A DNA stretch of 64,000 nt from Aldrovandia affinis (lineage: Eukaryota; Chordata; Actinopteri; Notacanthiformes; Halosauridae), in assembly GCA_029706075.1 (NCBI GenBank), contig JAINUG010000192.1, positions 428,501 through 492,500 on the forward strand. Direction: 5' to 3'. The position numbers were made by a program, and so were the translations under genes. The notes under the pieces are model-generated. The model was not told the origin of the DNA. It did no database searches and was given only the letters and a program-made list of their open reading frames with translations. Each line of letters begins with the position of its first letter. The first letter of the stretch is position 1. Shown here piece after piece: positions 36,601 to 43,663 of this stretch.

Positions 36601-37052
36601 AAAGACCTCGTTACACATATGTACGGGTTTCAAAATATATACATAGGCTACCTATATATACATATATAAAAGCTATTTTAACGTTTGCTTCAGAATGTAA
36701 TGCATTTATACACTGGGATAAATTGGGCATATTTATAAACGCAAACAAGCTCCTCTGAAGAACTTTACCATTAGCTCGCTGGCTTACTTACTCGCTGCAT
36801 CATCCAAAGAATTGCACAGCTGTCTTCCAATCGGCTCCTAACGACCAGCAAAGCAGTCTCGCAGAAAAACGAGATGCGCGTTCTTTGTCCTGAACTAGTG
36901 CCCGTGGAACCAAAACTAAACCACACACATCAACGTAATTTGTATGTAATCTTTTACTCTACGCGTCTTACCAGTTCGATGCTTCCACGCACCGCCGTTG
37001 CCAATGTTTGAACCGGGGGAGACTGCTCCCCGCCCGCTCCGTCCGTCGCCAT
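292..37052 (-). CDS. cttnbp2: cttnbp2, cortactin-binding protein 2 (gene span, 3' end beyond window)
   Basis: Gene-level entry; the coding exons are 36972-37052, 32321-32428, 8810-9034, 4826-6154, 1525-1710 and 292-391. About 676 residues are visible. They match vertebrate CTTNBP2 in order: N-terminus MATDGA, coiled-coil CortBP2 region (exons 2-4), proline-rich middle with [10 protein letters not shown], then the start of the ankyrin-repeat block (exons 4-6). Further ankyrin and C-terminal exons must lie left of the window. In mammals the protein is neuron-enriched, binds the cortactin SH3 domain and microtubules, recruits striatin/PP2A complexes and acts in dendritic spines. All introns are GT-AG, and phases agree except at exon 4 to exon 5, where the assembled exon 4 is one base short (see exon 4). 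Identification rests on residue-by-residue likeness to the family as I remember it, not on a search. Confidence 0.93.
398..655. repeat. Composite GA/GT microsatellite at the exon 6 acceptor
   Basis: Runs of (GA)n and (GT)n alternate. A linker TTGTAACACAGGCT recurs with small changes at about 455, 556 and 655, so this is a higher-order repeat of roughly 100 bases. On the gene strand the GA runs become (CT)n, and the first of them forms the pyrimidine tract of the cttnbp2 exon 6 acceptor. Confidence 0.9.
1230..1381. repeat. Foldback (MITE-like) inverted repeat with about 60-base arms
   Basis: The left arm starts CATTTATAATCACCTGACCA at 1230 and the right arm, read on the other strand from 1380, starts CATTTATAATTACATGATCA. 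Both continue through ATTGATTCTTGCT and AAACTATTT. Only about 30 bases separate the arms. No coding capacity. It could be a small DNA-transposon derivative and would fold into a long hairpin in the cttnbp2 intron RNA. Confidence 0.75.
1525..1710 (-). CDS. cttnbp2: cttnbp2 exon 5 (first ankyrin repeats)
   Basis: This exon has 186 bases. The acceptor CCATAG|TCCCCT is entered in phase 1 and the donor is CACACAG|GTAAGG in phase 1. It encodes [36 protein letters not shown] and [16 protein letters not shown], matching the CTTNBP2 ankyrin start ([11 protein letters not shown] and ALYSAAKNGHT in mammals). Phase 0 would meet a TAA after three codons, so phase 1 is required. That is why exon 4 must end one base later in frame than assembled. 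Confidence 0.92.
2850..3187 (+). mobile_element. LINE 3' end with (TTCTA)n tail
   Basis: The segment ends in GGGATTAATAAAGGCTATTC followed by repeats of TTCTA. That terminal form is seen on 5'-truncated non-LTR retrotransposons of fish. No ORF remains, and the left limit is approximate. Confidence 0.5.
3713..3736. repeat. (AAAAC)n simple repeat
   Basis: AAAAC units repeat from about 3713 to 3736 within the cttnbp2 intron 4. Confidence 0.8.
4294..4612 (+). mobile_element. LINE 3' end with (TTGA)n tail
   Basis: The segment ends AATGGCGCTATACAAAAATA, AAG and then ATTGATTGATTGAT. This tail is very common on dispersed 5'-truncated retroelements in fish genomes. It sits about 200 bases from the cttnbp2 exon 4 donor. 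The left edge is approximate. Confidence 0.55.
4826..6154 (-). CDS. cttnbp2: cttnbp2 exon 4 (rest of coiled coil and proline-rich region), with three apparent frame breaks
   Basis: This large GC-rich exon (acceptor CCGCAG|CTGGAG, donor CCTCAG|GTAAAG) opens with [18 protein letters not shown] and continues the coiled coil through [12 protein letters not shown] and [20 protein letters not shown]. It then has VAVGTDPV, a C-Q-T-D motif and a proline-rich stretch. Homology holds in one frame down to SPPSR at about 5355. It then moves to a second frame ([39 protein letters not shown]). At the 11-C run at 5069-5079 it returns to the first frame ([23 protein letters not shown]). After G/C runs at 4919-4934 it passes to a third frame ([16 protein letters not shown]). 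Read without correction, about 92 codons are shifted and the exon ends in the wrong phase for exon 5. Sequence or assembly error at or beside homopolymers is the simplest cause; real inactivation is possible. Confidence 0.9.
6180..6360. repeat. (CA)n and (GT)n tracts before cttnbp2 exon 4
   Basis: On the plus strand a CA tract (6182-6205) is followed by a GT tract (about 6313-6356). In the cttnbp2 transcript this gives (CA)n, then (GU)n, then the exon 4 acceptor about 30 bases on. The two tracts are complementary and could pair. Confidence 0.85.
6605..6932. repeat. 40-bp minisatellite, eight copies
   Basis: The unit TGCTGAAGCTCACAGACTCA plus CTGCCCTTTACGAGAGCAC-type sequence repeats at exactly 40-base spacing from 6605 to about 6932 in cttnbp2 intron 3. 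Internal copies are the most alike, the edges more diverged. Confidence 0.95.
6933..8809. other. cttnbp2 intron 3, remaining part
   Basis: AT-rich intronic sequence. I recognise no exon, RNA gene or mobile element here. The short open frames have no family signature. Confidence 0.6.
8810..9034 (-). CDS. cttnbp2: cttnbp2 exon 3 (CortBP2 domain)
   Basis: This exon has 225 bases and 75 codons and is phase 0 at both ends. The acceptor is CCTCAG|GCCCGC and the donor AAGAAG|GTAGGC. It encodes [22 protein letters not shown], then [20 protein letters not shown] and [12 protein letters not shown], all hallmark blocks of the CTTNBP2 N-terminal domain. A minisatellite (9104-9420) lies only about 70 bases upstream of the acceptor. 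Confidence 0.95.
9104..9420. repeat. Minisatellite of GTGTCATTGGTCACTCTCCC units
   Basis: About ten to twelve copies of a 19- to 31-base unit built from GTGTCATTGGTCACT and a CTCCCACTCCCCCAGC spacer. The spacer varies in length (some units lack it). The array lies about 70 bases upstream of the exon 3 acceptor of cttnbp2 on the gene strand. Confidence 0.93.
9862..10025. repeat. Minisatellite of about 32 bp
   Basis: The unit GACTCTCCTGCTCAGTGCTG followed by GATACTGACTGA recurs about five times, one copy with a short insertion (ACTCAGT). Confidence 0.9.
10042..10155. repeat. 18-bp minisatellite
   Basis: The unit GAATGTAACAGGTTCATA recurs six times with small changes, directly after the 32-bp array, still in cttnbp2 intron 2. 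Confidence 0.9.
10160..12170. other. cttnbp2 intron 2, unremarkable stretch
   Basis: No exon or recognisable element. It contains a GT microsatellite at about 11647-11680 and a GA microsatellite at about 11737-11766. Confidence 0.6.
12180..12234. repeat. Left remnant of the CCCAAACTG minisatellite
   Basis: Two copies of CTGACCGCGGCCCAAACTGC plus GTCTT lie here. The same unit forms a long array at 14213-14800. The 2-kb transposon between them appears to have split the array. Confidence 0.8.
12539..13743. mobile_element. Non-autonomous hAT element inserted in the Harbinger-like element
   Basis: The left end reads CAGTGTTTCTCAAACTTTTC and GCGATCCCC; the right end reads CTCGCGACCCCCACTTTGAG then AACCACTAG, its inverse. 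Both ends are flushly bordered by ATGAC (12534-12538 and 13744-13748), probably the remains of an 8-bp hAT target duplication. No transposase ORF was seen. It contains a 126-nt foldback at 13587-13712. Confidence 0.65.
13587..13712. repeat. Hairpin with about 50-base arms
   Basis: The left arm GATTTCAAGAATGTGACAAA and the right arm, read in reverse from 13712, GATTTCAAGAATGTGACAAA, match for about 50 bases with few differences. The loop is about 25 bases (GTTATGCATAAATGCAATTA region). The size and pairing resemble a miRNA precursor, but it lies inside a transposon. Confidence 0.75.
14213..14800. repeat. CCCAAACTGTGTCTTACTGACC minisatellite, main array
   Basis: Twenty or more degenerate copies of a roughly 25-base unit (CCCAAACTGTGTCTTACTGA plus CCGCG). 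Unit length varies through small deletions. It is the same unit as at 12180-12234. Confidence 0.93.
14815..14941. repeat. Direct duplication of about 62 bp
   Basis: The block TTTTTTTTGGTTTGTTTTTT, GGAGGGGGAACAGCTGG and TTTGGCAATTGATTAAA occurs twice in tandem. The first copy has six extra bases (CCCCAA) in the middle. Confidence 0.9.
14985..15165. repeat. TTAATTACAGTG short tandem array
   Basis: Units TTAATTACAGTGTG recur about nine times, interleaved with GTTCAGTAAAGCA-type units, next to an L2 LINE fragment. Confidence 0.85.
15168..15335 (-). mobile_element. L2-clade LINE, 5'-truncated 3' end
   Basis: Read on the minus strand it ends in CGCTCTGGATAAGAGCATCT. The body (ACAAGATGTGCATTAATA, GCGTACCTGTAACACAGGGA) is shared with 34113-34310 and 53085-53270. 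The longer relatives at 30861 and 53085 carry reverse-transcriptase C-terminal sequence, which ties this fragment to the same LINE. Confidence 0.65.
15336..17242. other. cttnbp2 intron 2, no recognised feature
   Basis: Unique-looking intronic DNA. I see no exon, RNA gene or clear repeat. The longest open frames are short and lack any recognisable motif. Confidence 0.55.
17251..17781. mobile_element. Non-autonomous hAT transposon with perfect target duplication
   Basis: The element begins TAGGGTTGCCAACTGTC and ends GACAGTTGGCAACCCTA, a perfect inverted terminal repeat. It is bordered by identical 8-bp duplications TGTGTAGA at 17243-17250 and 17782-17789. An 8-bp duplication is the hAT hallmark. 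Length is 531 bases with no transposase, so it moved using another element's enzyme. The intact duplication suggests a fairly recent insertion. Confidence 0.88.
17955..18052. repeat. AGCTCTGTTAGCGA tandem repeat
   Basis: The motif ATAGCTCTGTTAGC and its variants recur four or five times, partly separated by ATCATGGCAGCA-type spacers. Confidence 0.75.
18053..19450. other. cttnbp2 intron 2, no recognised feature
   Basis: No exon or mobile element recognised. The open frame at 18081-18437 (minus) has no known domain and no splice context consistent with cttnbp2. Confidence 0.5.
19452..19566 (-). mobile_element. tRNA-derived SINE (family A), truncated head
   Basis: In minus orientation it carries the B box as the complement of GGAATCGAACCC, the TGAAAAA...GTATGCATTCACTA body and the GGATAAAAGCGTCTGCTAA tail shared with the copies at 27364 and 29374. 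The A-box end is lost. Confidence 0.75.
19583..19785 (-). mobile_element. tRNA-derived SINE (family B)
   Basis: On the minus strand it runs from a tRNA-like head with B box GGTTCAATCCCC, through the body TTGAGCAAGGTACTTAACCT and ATATCCAGCTGTATAAATGG, to the tail CTCTGGATAAGAGTGTCTGC. It closely matches 26637-26855. The tail is the one carried by the L2 LINE fragments here, its likely mobilising partner. Confidence 0.8.
20510..20853 (-). mobile_element. tRNA-derived SINE (family C)
   Basis: In minus orientation the head has a B-box-like GGTTTGAAACCC, a GC-rich middle, and the tail GGTACAATTGGCCACCAAAT followed by TGGGAGAAAAACGGG. The family recurs at 24575 and 59665. Open frames across it are by-products of its GC content. 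Confidence 0.75.
20854..24570. other. cttnbp2 intron 2, no recognised feature
   Basis: I see no exon, RNA gene or well-defined element. A short direct repeat (CATTCCTATTGGCTCCCCTT and a near copy) lies at about 21216-21272. Confidence 0.5.
24575..24890 (+). mobile_element. tRNA-derived SINE (family C), head truncated
   Basis: It starts near the B box GGTTCGAAACCCC, continues through GGCATTTGGCTGTCCGCCTC and ends GGTATAATTGGCAACCAAAT then TGGGAGAAAAAACGGG. It lies in opposite orientation to the 20510 copy. Confidence 0.75.
24925..25620. repeat. Dispersed repeat beginning (AATCA)n ATTTATTTGTATAGC
   Basis: It opens with AATCAAATCAAATCAAATTT and ATTTGTATAGCACTTTTCAC, then GGCAACAGTGGCAAGGAAAA. 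This sequence is widespread in fish genomes. I cannot place it in a named family, and the right edge is approximate. Confidence 0.55.
25621..26636. other. AT-rich intronic stretch
   Basis: Contains an ATC/ATT simple repeat at about 26010-26050. No gene or defined element seen. Confidence 0.55.
26637..26855 (-). mobile_element. tRNA-derived SINE (family B)
   Basis: A near full-length copy. On the minus strand it has a GTATAATGGTGAGGGAACTG head, B box GGTTCAATCCCC, the body TTGAGCAAGGTACTTAACCT and the tail CACTCTGGATAAGAGCATCT, ending near AATGTAATGA. Confidence 0.82.
26900..28920 (+). mobile_element. LINE 5' part: esterase-type ORF1 and start of endonuclease ORF2, degraded
   Basis: Frame-shifted pieces of two ORFs are recognisable. 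Near 27154 is [13 protein letters not shown], like a domain common in fish LINE ORF1 proteins. From about 27790 come [39 protein letters not shown] and then [20 protein letters not shown]. These are the serine-equivalent, G-x-N-D and D-x-x-H blocks of an SGNH/GDSL hydrolase, a domain described for ORF1 of CR1-like retrotransposons. The catalytic serine block reads CDPNG, with proline instead of serine. At about 28720-28880 SWNIQG and HETWC mark the start of an AP-type endonuclease. ORF2 then stops abruptly. A family A SINE sits inside at 27364-27515. Confidence 0.7.
27364..27515 (+). mobile_element. tRNA-derived SINE (family A) inside the LINE ORF1 region
   Basis: A box TGGCTCAGTAGG at about 27376-27387, degenerate B box (GTGAATTCCCACTGG), body TGAAAAATGTATGCATTCAC and tail GGATAAAAGCGTCTGCTAAA. 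Its position inside the LINE relic shows it came later. Confidence 0.82.
28921..29373. other. cttnbp2 intron 2, no recognised feature
   Basis: No further LINE ORF2 sequence is recognised. No gene seen. Confidence 0.5.
29374..29537 (+). mobile_element. tRNA-derived SINE (family A), full length
   Basis: A box TGGCTCAGTTGG at 29386-29397 and B box GGGTTCAATTCC at 29429-29440 are both intact pol III promoter elements. The tail GGATAAAAGCGTCTGCTAAA is followed by a short ATT repeat. It is the best preserved copy of the family here. Confidence 0.88.
29538..30860. other. cttnbp2 intron 2, no recognised feature
   Basis: I see no gene, RNA or defined mobile element in this stretch. Confidence 0.5.
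30861..31264 (-). mobile_element. L2-clade LINE 3' end with reverse-transcriptase remnant
   Basis: Translated on the minus strand, about 31210-30990 reads [20 protein letters not shown] and [17 protein letters not shown] in a shifted frame. This is the LINE L2 C-terminal region (the WNDLP...RTAES neighbourhood). The 3' end at 30861-30895 has the tail complement ATTTAGCAGACACTCTGATA, interrupted by a poly-T run at 30907-30924. Confidence 0.65.
31979..32140. repeat. 25-bp minisatellite near exon 2 donor
   Basis: The unit GTCAGCAGGTAGGGGGTTAA plus GTGA repeats about six times. It lies about 180 bases beyond the exon 2 donor on the gene strand. Confidence 0.92.
32321..32428 (-). CDS. cttnbp2: cttnbp2 exon 2 (start of CortBP2 coiled coil)
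   Basis: This exon has 108 bases and 36 codons and is phase 0 at both ends. Its acceptor is CCTGCAG|AAATGT and its donor CTGAGG|GTGAGT. It encodes [20 protein letters not shown] followed by [13 protein letters not shown], the highly conserved start of the CTTNBP2/CTTNBP2NL N-terminal domain. A 4.5-kb intron separates it from exon 1 and a 23-kb intron from exon 3. Confidence 0.93.
32429..34080. other. cttnbp2 intron 1, no recognised feature
   Basis: Intronic DNA with no recognised exon or mobile element. Confidence 0.55.
34081..34665. repeat. Pyrimidine-rich minisatellite split by an L2 insertion
   Basis: Units such as CTCTAAGAGCTGCTCCTGTC recur many times from 34320 to 34665. Two lone units lie before the insertion at about 34085-34112. 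The array is a strong purine/pyrimidine strand-asymmetric tract. Confidence 0.88.
34113..34325 (-). mobile_element. L2-clade LINE, 5'-truncated 3' end
   Basis: Contains the complement of the tail (AGCAGACGCTCTTATCCAGA) and the body ACAAGATGTGCATTAATACA, GCGTACCATACCTGTAACAC shared with 15168 and 53085. It ends in a poly-T run at 34305-34325. The minisatellite on both sides shows where it landed. Confidence 0.75.
34666..36971. other. cttnbp2 intron 1, no recognised feature
   Basis: Homopolymer C runs at about 34736-34749 and 35500-35509. No exon or defined element recognised. Confidence 0.55.
36972..37052 (-). CDS. cttnbp2: cttnbp2 exon 1 (start codon, 27 residues)
   Basis: The start codon is at 37050-37052 in the context AAGATGG, with A at -3 and G at +4, a good vertebrate initiation site. 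The peptide begins [13 protein letters not shown] and ends GSIEL. Mammalian CTTNBP2 also begins MATDGA followed by a poorly conserved linker. The donor after codon 27 reads CTG|GTAAGA, phase 0, matching the phase-0 acceptor of exon 2. The frame stays open upstream to about 37352, so the choice of this ATG rests on homology and context. Confidence 0.85.
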
Positions 37053-39753
37053 CTTCTTACTGTAGCGGTCTGGTGAAGCGCGAGCACCACACAGATCAGA
37101 AAACAACGCATTCGGCACAGCTTTAACTGTTGAAGCGCTGAATGTAAATGCAGAGGAATAGCGACCCCCGTGCGACAGTGTGGCCCTGGGCCACCGGACA
37201 ACGCTCAGACCTATTCCAAGTTGCAAATTCAGTACGGATAAATTATTTCCAGCGGTGGTACAGCAGTAGATGAAAAGATGTGTATGCGGTCTTGAAAGGA
37301 GGTGCACGCCTGCCCAATACTGGCATACATGTGCATGGAACTGCCTGCCCAATTTCTATGCGCACTACCAATAGCCTACATTATGACACTTTACTGTATT
37401 CTAATCTGATACATTCTTGGTTGAGACAGAACATATCCGTTGACATTGTTTGAAATTGTTTATTAGCCTATTGTTTGACGCATGCACACATTGTGTGACA
37501 GTAAGAAAGCAACGAACAATAACATTGGCAATGTATTAACACAAACCGCTGGTTTTGGACCAGGGTCCATGATCTTCCAGGGCCCAATAACATGAAGTGT
37601 CCCAACATTATCAGTCAGATCTAGTCAACTATTTTGTGAAATTGTCTTTTTTGTGAATTATTCCACTTTCCACGTAAACATAAAAAGAAAACGGTTACCT
37701 TACACAGGGCAAATTAGTTTTGAGTGATCAAATGAATTGTGTCAGCAATGTAGGTTACTCATTTCTTATTGTATCACATCCGATTTGGGGTATTCCATCA
37801 TTTTTCACAACTGTGAGACGGAGGTATTCGTGTATCAGCTGATTCGTTCTATTATCGGTGACAGCTTGAGTCACTGACACCGCTGAAGATCAGGTAAGAT
37901 CCACAATTTATCTTATTTTTACCCCCCCCCCACACACACAGAAACGCTGAATCATTTTGGCACGACACAGATTCGGTTGAACGCATATTCGTCGTAGACC
38001 CACCGGATTTGTGAATAGAGCTTTCCCAACAAGCTGCTCTATTGCCGAGGATCATCCACAGAAAATCGTAAAGATTATGCTGTAACCTGGACTCCAGATG
38101 TGCCTTTCTCTATTTGGGTCAGTTAGATAATAAAATAAAACGGGATTAAATCTCCTCACACACATCTATGCTAGTGTTGTGAAGTGCACGCGTGTGATTG
38201 TGACAGACCATTTTATCTCCTGTTGCTGTACAATTAGCCATTACTTGTACCACGGAGGTCACATCCATGTGAGACAAGAGTATTTCACAGAGGAGTACGT
38301 GTAACCCCCCCGCCGCCCCCTTCAACAACCACTAGAGGCTAATCACTAACATAACGATCATGATCTTGACAACGGTAATAGGTTTAGCAGTATTTGCGGT
38401 GGGACAGCCAACCGGAGCTCTCATCAGCTGGGCACAGAGGGACTGTAAACTACAGGCACGAGATTCAATTTCATTGGCTTTCACAGAAAAACAGCGACCG
38501 CTGCCCTAATTACCTCGAACACTGCACAATAGGGCGGAATCACTCCCCAAAATTACATTAAGAAATTAGTCACCTGCCATTAGTAGCAAAGGTGCAGCTG
38601 GGTTTCCTCTGTTTAAAACGTTTAGTGAATTTGAGGGCGAAAACATCAGTGATCAAAGGCGGAAGACCTAGTCACATTTATGAGATTCTGCGCATTGATT
38701 TTGTCCAGCGCTGGCATGGCCTGTGCTATATTTATTGCATTGAAGGGGACTACTGTGTTCTCGTTCACCCGGTATAAAGCAGCCGGAATCTACGCCAGAT
38801 CCAGTTAATTATGTTTGGCGAAATTGACCGGCCTTTAACTTTCTGAGGGGAAAAGTCCAGCGGAGCAGAACAACTACTGATACAACTCAACAGGACCCGG
38901 TGGAAGCCCATCCAGGCAAATTGCATTATACTCCACACGCATCTGCTCGCAGGGGCATGTGGACAGTAATGTAATCAAAACTGTAGGCTACACTGCGATG
39001 GGCATGGTTTACAATGTGAGTGGGGTGTAATTCAGTTAACATTTCAGTTTAATGAAGCTAACGGTTAAATGGTTTACCTGCGTTTCGTGGAATTGCAGAC
39101 CCATCCTCCCCAATGTGTCAGAGGTACTGTAGGTCTTTGAAACAGGCCTCGGGAGCGAGAGAGGGTCGTGAGAGCCGAGGCAGCAGCAGAAGTCGTCGTC
39201 TAATTCAACACTTATTCCCCATCGTGATGAAGTCCCAGCACAAGAACCTGGCTCACGAGGTCTCGGCCATGAAGACAGAGAAGACGTCGAAAGCCCTTTC
39301 CTTTTTGTCATTTTCCTTCATTCAGTATTTCTATTAGTTTGTTATAATTAGCTAAACAAAAACATGTTCTTTTTACATTCAATGGGGGTTTATGTATTTG
39401 TATTCTAATCATATACATTATGTTATGTAGTTCTTTATAGAATCTGTGACGTTTTGTCATCACTTGTGCCTTATCATCACTTGTGTCTTATCATCACTTT
39501 TGTACAGTATGTAAGTAGCCTACTTATCTATTTCACCTTATATTCTATAAATCCTATATTCTATGTATATGATCTAGAACCCTTACTCCCCCAAATGTTG
39601 TTGATGGCATTATTGTTCAGAGTATTTTGGGTTCAATAAAACATTGCCTCTGTAATAGATGCCTTATTAAAAGTGCAGTATAATAAAAGTCCCAAATCCT
39701 AATACCACCACTTGAGATCAAGTTCATGGTAACACTACTACTAATAATATGAA

Positions 39754-39784
<31 letters not shown>

Positions 39785-40366
39785 GATATATGATTACTAC
39801 TACTACTAAAAATAATAAAAACCTGTTGAAAATTGTCATGTGATATGATGTAATCTCCAGAGGCCTATTAAGAAGAGACAGGATGTATAAAAATGTAATT
39901 ATCATGAGTTATTCGGGAGTAATTCGAGCAGGTCTGCTGGACTGTGATAAGACGGGCCTCCGTCGTGCCTTGGCTCTGATTGACTCGGCCATTGTTGAGC
40001 TGCAGTCACAGTGGTGCTGTTCAGAGGGTCTGGGCGTCACACACAAGCCCCCCACTGTGCTCTGGCCCAGGCCCCCTGTAAATGAGGCATTAGGGGGAAA
40101 GTGACACCCCCGGATCCCATGTCCCGGCCCCGCTCCAAACCCGGAGACACTGAGGCCCGCTGATAGTGATCCGGCTCAGAGAGGGGGGCAGAGTGCCCGG
40201 AGCAGGACTGAAGCATCCCTTCCTGTTGACCGCGTAAAGGGACACAGAACCCTCATTCAGATACTCACAAGAGGGAGAAGAGGAACAATGATGGGCTCTT
40301 AGTCTGCATCCTGCAGTTCCACACAGTGGAACATTTTACCCCCCGGAGCGACCGCATCTAGAACAT
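37053..40366. other. Upstream of cttnbp2: 5' UTR/promoter region and intergenic DNA
   Basis: The cttnbp2 promoter must lie just above 37052, but I see no decisive core motif. An AT run lies at 39756-39785. No other gene is recognised. Confidence 0.5.
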
Positions 40367-40374
40367 CCAGATGT

Positions 40375-40548
40375 TCTAGACTTACCCCAGAGTTTGCCCC
40401 AGATTGTACCCCACAATTTACCCCAGAGTTTAGTCCTGAGTTTAGCCCAGAGTGTACCCCAGAGTTTACCAGAGAGTGTACCCCAGAACATACACAGAAT
40501 GTACCCCAGAATGTACCCCAGAATGTGCCCCAGAGTGTACTCCAGTAA
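40375..40548. repeat. 12-bp minisatellite (CCCCAGAGTGTA)
   Basis: Units such as CCCCAGAGTTTA and CCCCAGAATGTA recur about fourteen times. The open frame across it on the minus strand simply repeats a four-residue motif and is not a gene. Confidence 0.9.
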
Positions 40549-43500
40549 ACCTTTTTTAAGGCAGAACACATAAAGATGAACTGAATGAAAATGGAGACAC
40601 TGATTTTCATTCTTCTCTAATTAACTTGTATGCCTGTAGTGATATTTTAGAGTAAAGTAGTTATTTAGAGTTGAAATCCTTGTCATCTATGCACTTCTTT
40701 TTTTTTTTTTTTAAACTTACAGGCAAAACGTTCACAGTGATCATCTGAGACTGAATGGGACAGACGATCCTGTATTCAAAAGGAGAACACAGGGTGAATA
40801 CAGAAGACGTTTAAACTGCAAAAGGCCAATTAGAATGGAGCCACACACCGATAGCAGCGACAGCAGGCGCATCTTAAATCAGAACCAATACTAACTGTTT
40901 ACAGACTATGAACTTATTTATATCTATCTATCTGTTCTGCACACACATATATTTATACTGTAGAGATGTGGGACACCTCTCTGTGGGGCTCTGGGACTCG
41001 TGATCAAGATTATTAGAGTTAAGGCCTCGGTGTGACGCCAGCAGAGGCTCAGATCAAGGTCCGTGGACAGAGAGATAAGACCAACACCAATCTGGATGGC
41101 TGCTGACTGCATCCTTAACCATATTGCAGTACATTGAGCAAACATATCTGCAATTGTCTTCAGAAAGGAGATTACATTTACATTTTGACACTGCTGACTT
41201 ACACATTGAGCAATAGCACACCCAGTAAAACAGCAATAGACATCACAGGGATTCACTTGTAGTGGGTGTTTTTGTTTTTTTTTCTTTACAACTTATGATG
41301 ACAGTGTTATTGTCTTCAGAAAGGACAATGTGTAGTACAAAATAAAACCACTTTCATGTTCCTTCAACTGAAAAGCTGATGTGGTTTCATCAATATGTCA
41401 ATACTCTGTTCTTTCTCTCTCTTTTTGTATCCCTGCTAGAAAGGTAGAGTTGTTTGCCCACAAAACTCTCTATCCTTCTGGAGTGAATCCAGGCCAGTGT
41501 CTCTGGCCCTAAGCGCTGCGATCTCACTGGTGACACTATTGCAAGTTGAGCTTGCCCTGCATGCTGCCACTTGGTCTCCTATCATTTGGGAAAAGGAAGG
41601 AAAGTTGGTGTGTGGGGGGCAGTTGATTTAGATATTTTTTTCTCTCTCTTCCTCCCGAGTGCAAGAGATCTGAATGCACATACAGAATGATTTGTTTCCA
41701 CCCATTAAACAAATTATATACCTCAAGTGACACGAGAAAGATTTAGTCATGGAAAAGAAGTCTGCCTTCCAGAAACAACCATATATCACTGATGCAGCGT
41801 TACTGTTTTCAGAGATTTACACTGGACCCTCAGAAATGCATTATTGAGGAAAAGAAAAAAAGCTGGCAGCTGCCTTCACAGATCAATTGTAATATATCGC
41901 CACCCAGTGGCCGATTTTGTTCATTAAAAAGGTCAAAGATAAGAAGGAGTATTTCCAAACTTCACCCCATCAAGCCTTTTCTTCAGAACAGAAAGATGTT
42001 TATTTATTCTTGGTATTCATCTTGGTAGAAATATCAGTGACACCGACATTCATTTTAAAACCTTGGTTCTATGAGTTACTGTATCTAGTTTCTGTAGATG
42101 AAGTGTGCAAGCTCTAAATGTCTTAAACATAGTGAGCCATGCTTCTACTCTCTGACTGTTGATAAGATCCCATGATGCACCTCTCTTCCCATGATACCTG
42201 GGGAATTGGCTCGCCCAGTCTTACTACAGCAGAGTGGATGCTACAACTGTATAATCCCTGATAATTATTCCTGTGTGCGACTTTCCTTTGACTCAGTTAC
42301 CCTAAGAAAAGGCCCGGCTGGGTGGTGTCAGTGGTAACAGGTTGGTTGTAACACCCTGAATTTCTCTTATCTACTCAAAGCTAGACTGATGTGATGCAAT
42401 TAGATATTACAACAGACCTGTTACAACTGACCCTTCTCAGTCCGATATTGCAGGCTGTTGGAAAGCACTATTAATTTTTCATCCTTATAAATATAATTGA
42501 TGTTTTAGACCGTAGAATACTGAAAGGACATTTTTGGTTATGGTCAAATTATTGGCCCATTTTGAAAGAAGTGCAACATACCAATGACACGTGGCTTGCG
42601 CACCACTACTGGTATATGCACCAAAGCCTTAAGCTTTATTAACACAAGAAACCTGTCTCTGTTCAGGGGTATACTCGTGGACATCCGAGTTGTGATCTTT
42701 ACATGATGGTTCATGGGGCTCTGACCAGCCAATAGGGTAGCTGGCAGAGAATGTGTATTGGGACAGGAGAAGAAGCACAACACACAACAGTGCTGCATTC
42801 ACTTCACCAACTCCCAACTTTCACTGTGTGTTTGTTTTATGGAAGAGCCTTTGTAACCAGGTCAGGTCACTTCCTGTTCTGGCAGCATGCTGTGAATACG
42901 CAATTTTCACATCTTCTCCATAAAATCTCTTCTTTTCATTTAAATGTAAGGGGAGATTGAACAAAACCCTTTTTTTTTTTTCTAAACTGGCTACAACTGC
43001 CTAGCTTTAGCAGCAAAAAAGCAGCAATATAATTTGTTAAATTGTTTTATAAAGCCAATTGTTAGCCATTACAGTAATCATGTGGACCAAACACTCTTGG
43101 GTTTGGAAAATGGAGGGGATGATGGGCTATTTAAGAAGATTTTTGTCCACCAGGCTATATATATATTTTTTCTTTTTGTTATTCAGTGGATGGTTGGTCA
43201 GCTGGGACCTATTAGTGGTTGAGATTGTATATGCCTCGTGTAAGGCCAGGTTTGTTTATCTTGGGCCTTTGGCATTAAGTTTAACGTCAATGTGATGGGT
43301 GAATATCAGTCTATTGCAAGGAAATTTGTAATGAAACTATTGCAGGATTTTACTAGCATGGCCTGAATATTATTAGCAAATTTCATTTACATTTTGAACA
43401 ACACAAATAAAATTAAAGGCAGATTATAGTTGTATTTGATAGTTTGTTCTTCTTTTGGGTTTAACTTTTGGAGAGAGGTGGGGCACACCCGGTAATGCTG

Positions 43501-43660
43501 CTCTCCTGCTTTTGCATGGAGGGAATTTTCCTAGGGAGTGTGAAAGGGATGGGGGTGGGGGGGTTGTACGTTCTCATGTACTCATGGCTAGGTGGGGCTT
43601 ATATGTTATGTGTTTGTGTTAACTACCTTCATCAAATGTGTGTGAAATATCTATGCTAAA
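40549..43660. other. Intergenic between cttnbp2 and cav1, no recognised gene
   Basis: No gene or clear element. None of MET, CAPZA2, ST7, WNT2, ASZ1 or CFTR is recognisable here. Confidence 0.5.
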
Positions 43661-43663
43661 TAA

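Noticed and set aside
39883-40104. A 73-residue open frame upstream of cttnbp2
   Set aside because: No recognisable domain, no splice or initiation support, and no family match I can name.
40375-40610. A repetitive protein with a GVNSGVNS-like pattern
   Set aside because: It is the translation of a 12-bp minisatellite.
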